From Elysia crispata (Eukaryota; Mollusca; Gastropoda; Plakobranchidae): a stretch of 64,000 bases of DNA. The stretch is from positions 287,501 through 351,500 of the forward strand of contig JAWDGP010005075.1 in NCBI GenBank assembly GCA_033675545.1, written 5' to 3'. Shown one piece after another: positions 57,697-64,000 of this stretch. The notes below the pieces were generated by a model. The model saw only the letters and a list, made by a program, of their open reading frames with translations, was not told where the DNA came from and made no database searches. Every line of letters starts with the position of its first letter. The first letter of the stretch is position 1. Position numbers and translations under genes: made by a program.

Positions 57697-60600
57697 TTGA
57701 CCAAATTGTCATAACTTGAGATATAACTATTTAAAAAGCTGTGATAACATCCACGACAAGTTATGGTTGAGTAAGCAATTAAAAACGAAACTGTAATTTT
57801 TGCCTTTCTCAATAAGTCAGGTAGTTTCAGTGAAACTATAAGCAAAAGAAAAAGGAGGAGATAATTATGCCCAGGTTCGCGATGGATATCATTGCCAACC
57901 TCGAGCAATCTATGCACTTGAATCGCCGGCCTCACAGATTACCTTCACCCCCTTTTCTGTGCCTTTTCTTTGAGTACTGGCAGATATTAAGGTATGAAAT
58001 GAATACCGGCATGTTTCTCGTGAGTGTGGGGAGAGGGCAATGCATTTGCGATACCTTTCATGTAGGTATTCTGATGGACCACGATGTTGAAAAAGAAATC
58101 GCAGGGGGTACAGAGCGTCAGATTTCAAAAGGAATGACATCAGTTATCAATGTCAGGTGTGCCTACTAAAATAGAGGCATCTTTCGATACAGTGAATAAT
58201 TTTCTCATGGCATCGTGGCGCTCAGGAGAGATACTTTAATATGAAAAAATATACTTCAAAATAGCAAAGTCTAGCTCGTGAGCACAAAGAGATTCAAATT
58301 TTACCATCTGTAAATGTTGCCATGACTTTTTAGCTACGTTGTTTGGTCAAGAAGCGTCTTACTCTACCTAGTGTACTGCTTGTTCAGCCTTGTCTTGCAG
58401 TTTAACTGTTAATGAATATCGTTCTATATTTTTTTCTGTCCCGGAAATCTGCGTGATTCTTCGGAGAAAACTTTACAGAATACGAGTAAAATAATTATCA
58501 AGGTGTTAAAAGGAGTAAGAGAAAAGCTGAAACTTTACATAAAAAAGATCAGTTGGAAACACAAAAAAAAATTTCGGCTGATTTAAGAAAAATAAAGAAT
58601 TTTTCGAGAGCAATGGCAAAGCTATTGATTTAAATTTCTATATCTAGAGCAGTTTTGTTGGGGTTTTTTTTATAGGATGTTTTTGACACGTTAATTCTAA
58701 ATGATTGAATATAGAAGAAAGGTAGAGCTAAGGTTACACTTTTCTAGTAGGTTTGATCAAGAGTGGCAAGAAGATTTTTTTCTTACTGAGAACGAATAAA
58801 TCCATAACTCCTTTGATACAGATCATCATTAAACCATCCCTTATCGGATTGTAGAACACATGTTTAACTAATAGATATTACAAATTTATATTGATAAACA
58901 ACTGGAACAGACTTAATATAATTATGACACTTCTTGGGTTTATGCTTGAGGTACGTTTCAGTTGCCTCAATCAATATTTGTTTTTCTAAATTTAGAGTTC
59001 AGTTTGAATTCATCTAGAATTGTGTTTTACAAAAGCCACTTAATTTAACTTTTGGGCTCTTAAGCCTGTACTAATATCGTCTAAATTTCGAAAAGTCTGT
59101 AGTCAACATTCAGGTCCCATGTCATTAAATCTTCGGTTGTACTTGTAATATTAATGTTAACCTGAATAATGTCAAATTGTACTTTTATTTGTCTCAAAAT
59201 TAGTCACAAGTAATATAATGAAATAAAAAAAAATAAGGAAAAAATCCCCAAAAAGAGAGAGTGAAAGGTTACAGCCCTGAACCTCCGCCATATAGGCCCA
59301 CTCAGGATAGCCTACTACTCTGACACCACATTGACGAGGCACGCTAGTCGCCAGCATCGCTCAGGAGGATGGGATAATCGACAAAACTTCCCCGCCAGCA
59401 TCTATACTCCAAAATATTCCAAGTGTATTATTGGAGGAGCCACACCAGACCCAAGGTATACATGAAGGCTGGCGCGCGCCGTCATAGCGTGTGGACCTTG
59501 ATTGTTTTACGGGTCTTAACACAGTTAGGGATTAGAGCCAGTTCTTGGCGAACTTACCTTGGTGAAATCATTTCTATGTAGTTTACTTGGTGTACATTTC
59601 CATTAAATTTAAGATAACACTTTAATCTGTGTAACTCGGAAGCCGTTAAATTTGATTAAAAAGGGTGGAAATTTTTGGTTTAAGTCAATTAAAAAATGGC
59701 TTTGTCCCATACACTCATGATATCTTATTGCAAGTTGGCCTTATCACTAATAAAAGTGTTTTAGATAATGTATATATTTAAGTACTCGCTTTCATTTTTT
59801 TCCATCTTTGTACAAGGCAAACATAAATGAATCATAACGATGGCTACCCTGTTTTCAAAACAGTCCTCTGTTTTGACAGTACGTTGTCATATTTAGATTC
59901 TTTGGTCCAAATATCTGTCTGACCATTCAAGGGGAATAATGTGTCTTTTATGAAGCTTAAAAAAGACAGGTTTCTCAGTCTCAAGAGAAACTGAAAATTC
60001 ACTACGTTCTTTATTTATCACATTTTCACACTCCCTCGCGCTCTTTTCTATTTTCAGCATCACTGTATTGAAAAAGAAGAAGAAAAAGAGGAAAAGGGGG
60101 GGGGGGGTTAAATCAATTGGAGAAAACACAAATGTAAAGACGAACCATACACATAAGAATGGATTAACGAGATATGGTACCATTAGGATCATGCCCTCTC
60201 CCTCCGTTTTACTCCTGAATTCTCCATAATTATCTATCTTAACTTATAATCATTTCTCTCCCCATAATTGCTCGCTCACCTTTTATTTCATCCCTTCAAT
60301 CTTTTCCAAATTACTTTTTGTTTCTACAAATCAGAAAAAAATCACCATATCTTCAATTCTACTCTACCCCCCCCCCCCCCAAAAAAAAAAAAAAAAAAAA
60401 AACCACCTTACCTCGAAACCTACTTTTAATCCTTATTGTCCTTCATAGTTCCCATTCGATTTTATGAATTTACCCCAACTTTATCTTTAGTATCCATTTT
60501 TTCCTCTTTATACCTGTTTTAAACCACTTTATTTGTCTGTGTATCCATCTATTTCTCCCCCTTCTCTCTGTCTCTCTGTCTATCTTTCTCTCTAAAAGTA

Positions 60601-62035
60601 AAACTTACTATTTATGTCCCACACTCTCTTTATCTTTTACTCTCTGTTATATTATGCCTTTGATGAAATGATCCAGCTGAAAATAAGTGGTCAAGTTATC
60701 AGGCATCTGGTGTGATTTAGTTGCACGTGTTAGAAACATTCTCAACCAAAATCATAAGTTCATTGCTCATTTTCAGAGTTTGTTAAGTCGGCAGCTTCAA
60801 AATGTTTTCACAAACTCATACATAATGCTAGACGAGAATGATATCAATTTCTGTGTTGAGGTTCTGCAAACCATCCTAATTCATTTCTTAAACCAACTCG
60901 CTACTGAATTTCAACATTGTTGGCGTTGTAGTGAGTCTTTTATAGATTCTAGATCACTAATCATGAATCTTGTTTAAAGTCTTCATTTTACTTTTCAACC
61001 AAACTTGACCACAGTGTGCTTGCAATTTTCTACTTTCGTTTTCGATTTTTTATTTTGAACACCTCATTTGCAATTTGATTGACTATTTACAAATATTACA
61101 GCGGTTAATTCAGACAAGAACATTTTGATGATGCTCGATGAGCGAGTCACCTGAGTTGAATTACGAGAGGAGCCGAAGCGGCTGAATAGTAACAGGATAA
61201 GTGGAGAAGATGACAGTCCGGGAGAGCTTGAAGTGTGGCCCTGATTCCATAGTGACTCTGTCCTTTTGTGTAGCCTACTCCGTGTAAAAGTTCACTGATC
61301 TCGGGTTGTTAAAAATACGTACATTATTTGTGGGTTTCATTAGACTTACGCTGGGTAAATTATTCGCACTCACAACTTGAAACATTTTTTTTTCTTTTTT
61401 TAAGATTCTGAATCATATGACTCTTTTCTTCAAAGTTCGTGGTAAAAGAAAATCTGTTTTGACCCACTAATCCATTACCAAATTATTCATATCGAGTTAA
61501 TTTTGGGCATATGGGTGAATTAAAGTAGGTTAAAGTGAAGGGTCTCTCTGCTACGCTCTGATATTTCTTCAGAATTTTTAACTCTGGCAAAGGCCAATGC
61601 ACTTATCAAAAGGCTCAACAACTTGGTTTCTTTAAACTGTCCATGCTTTTTTCCATCTTCGTTTTTTTTTTAAACCGTTAAATACTACCTCTAATAGCTT
61701 TAATTTTAAATCAACTGTTAAATATGTGAATTCTTAGATCTGCTGCAAGGTAAGTAAAATCTGAAAACCTTTTTTATTTATTTATTTTTTCAATTTTTAT
61801 ATTTGTAGTTATTTATCTCATCATATGCTACTGTAGTCTTAATAGGATGTAGGCCTTCGAAATGAAAATGAACATTATTAGTTTAGAAATGTGATAGCTT
61901 AATAGCCGAAATCTGCAGTGTAATATCTATAAATTAGTCATATTTTTCATTGGGTAAAAAAGGTTAAGTTAAAAAGCAAAACAAAACCAAAACCAAAACT
62001 TTTAAAAAATTAATGGCCTTTCCGATCCCAGAGAG
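57697..62035. other. Intergenic, no supported gene
   Basis: Open frames of 60-100 aa occur (57867-58169 plus, 59893-60192 minus, 60687-60977 plus), but none has a domain I recognise or clear flanking splice sites. A GC-richer block at 59265-59510, including GGCGCGCGCC, stands out from the AT-rich background but has no identified function. Confidence 0.45.
60367..60402. repeat. Poly-C/poly-A homopolymer pair
   Basis: About 14 C followed directly by about 22 A. This may be a retroposed tail or an assembly-sensitive tract. Confidence 0.85.
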
Positions 62036-62043
62036 ATAAATAA

Positions 62044-62400
<357 letters not shown>

Positions 62401-63780
62401 GCGTAGCAGTCTATCGAAGAGGTTAATTAAGGTTACCATCACACACACACACACACACCATCTTCATTTTCCATTCATATACTCGTCCTGGATCTAACGC
62501 AGTACATATTACCAGTATTATCTGCTTTCGATAGGTTGATACAACACGATCAAGGAAAGAAAGAATAATTATTATGCTAACTTCCGAAAAAGTTTTTAAA
62601 TGTTTAACGGAGTGCATCCTCTCCTTCATTTACAAAAAAACCTGAAGCAATTCATTAAAATATTTGAAGAACAAATTATTGCTTTGTTCCTACAGCAAAT
62701 TTGCTATGATTTGGAGCAGGGTGACACGAGAAACATTTGACAGGTTGACAGATCTTATTATTCATCTCATTTATTTCACGGTCGTTGACCTAAGAGGTTG
62801 CTAAGTTATAAAGGATTACTAATTGCAGCTCTGCATAGTAACTTACTTAGCGTGAAATCATGGCATCTGATAAACAAAGCCCTTTTTACGTATAGGGCCC
62901 ATCCGTCCATGAATTATCAAGGACTGTTTGGGAAAGGAATGAACATAAGTTTCTGCAGCAAGACAAATTTAAATACAGATACTAGATGAGATGTCATTTC
63001 TGATTCCGAACAGTTTGAGAACAGTCTCTTCAGGGGTCAATGCTTTATCAGCTCTAATTCGCCGCAATACAGATTACTTTAGTTGTAAGCTTTACTCTTG
63101 GATCAATAGGGTCCACAAACAATTGCATCGAAACCAATTTTGTGATTACCACTTTTTTGAAAGTGGCAGTGATTTTGACTTGATACAAAATACTGAATGG
63201 CAACATACCGGTACTATTTCGAAGCAGTAAAGAGATCGTTAAATCACAATTACATCTTCATGTTTTAAAAAAAGTTTGCATTGGAAATCAGTTAATTCTC
63301 TATTTACATCATCTAAATCGAAGATTCTTTTAAACGCTTATGATAAAGCTACGAATTCCCGAAAAAAATGGGTAAAAGTGCACTGCCTTGTATGATTTTA
63401 TAACTCTGAAAAGGGGGGGAGGGGTGTGGTTAGTTAATCGTTTTCAAAAACCTGTATAGCTCATTTATGTGTGTGTTTTCCATAAGAAGCATGCGTCATA
63501 CCCTCATTATGAATGCACCTTAACAACAGTGTATCAATTCAAAACTGATGAATTTAATATTCACCTGTTAGTAAATACAACCAGCATTTAAGTCTGAAAA
63601 GCCCTCCGCAACAGCTTTATGCATAAATATAATTTTTTTTTACTAATGTTCTCTGGCCTTTTATACTTTCTGTCAAATTGGTTCATTTTTAAATTGATCG
63701 ATTGGTTATGCCATTCCGCAAGCTTAGTCATTGCATATTAACAAGAATAGAAATCGCTATAACGTTACTACTTTCCAAAA

Positions 63781-63781
<1 letters not shown>
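62401..63781. other. Intergenic, no supported gene
   Basis: Contains a short AC repeat at 62440-62458 and frames of 60-79 aa without recognisable domains. Confidence 0.45.
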
Positions 63782-63860
<79 letters not shown>

Positions 63861-63880
63861 CTCTCTCTCTCTCTGCCTCT
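63782..63880. repeat. (CT)n microsatellite
   Basis: More than 45 CT dinucleotides with one GTT interruption near 63858. CT-rich sequence continues to about 63935. Confidence 0.95.
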
Positions 63881-64000
63881 TTCTCACTCTATCATTCTAT
63901 CTGTTTATCATCTTTCTCTTTCCCTCCCTCCCTCTCCCTAATCTGCATTAGTTTGTCAACTACTCATAAGCGAAGAACAAAATCTTGTCATTTATGTCGC

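Noticed and set aside
57867..58169. 100-aa plus-strand frame next to the pogo element
   Set aside because: No recognised domain, no splice structure and an overlapping minus-strand frame of similar length; not enough to call a gene.

Overview
The window is 64 kb of AT-rich eukaryotic DNA. Genes have GT-AG introns of hundreds to thousands of bases, microsatellites are abundant, and many transposon remnants are present. The protein families and repeat types (long GA/CT and AGT arrays, CTAGAT-rich sequence, Ty3/Gypsy, pogo, mariner, hAT-like and Harbinger-like relics) suggest a lophotrochozoan invertebrate, most likely a mollusc and perhaps a gastropod. That assignment is inference. No prokaryotic gene layout, CRISPR array, rRNA or intact tRNA gene was seen.

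Three host genes could be rebuilt exon by exon. (1) 1557-3906, plus strand: a two-exon seven-transmembrane receptor of unknown ligand. Its single coding intron separates TM6 from TM7, and a 32-bp minisatellite runs up to the splice acceptor. (2) 12852-23327, plus strand: a nine-exon L-type lectin of the VIP36/VIPL (LMAN2/LMAN2L) family, 331 aa. It has a signal peptide, calcium/sugar-binding residues, one membrane anchor and an RKRFY tail. (3) 49391-31110, minus strand: a twelve-exon RING protein of 231 aa of the RNF212 (Zip3-type) meiotic crossover family, with a 14-nt and a 26-nt micro-exon. Genes 2 and 3 converge tail to tail across about 7.8 kb.

Most other recognisable content is mobile DNA, and much of it lies inside introns. 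LMAN2-like introns hold a 2.1-kb TIR element with a phased short motif (13224-15322), a 58-bp minisatellite and a 280-bp TIR element (19770-20049). RNF212 introns hold a 751-bp BED-finger element (32194-32944), a 186-bp near-perfect hairpin (33697-33882), a decayed Ty3/Gypsy element with both LTRs and target duplication (34187-37267), a mariner relic (37440-38420), and a second, internally deleted copy of the same LTR family (44705-45338). Outside the genes are a Harbinger-like MITE (5219-5593), a LINE 3' end (6839-7345), a possible SINE, and a nearly complete 3-kb pogo/Tigger-type transposon (54705-57694). That transposon encodes a 517-aa DDD transposase with an intact catalytic triad, and eight copies of a 15-bp motif lie near its ends.

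The intervals 7379-12600, 23400-31000 and 57700-64000 otherwise show no gene I can support.
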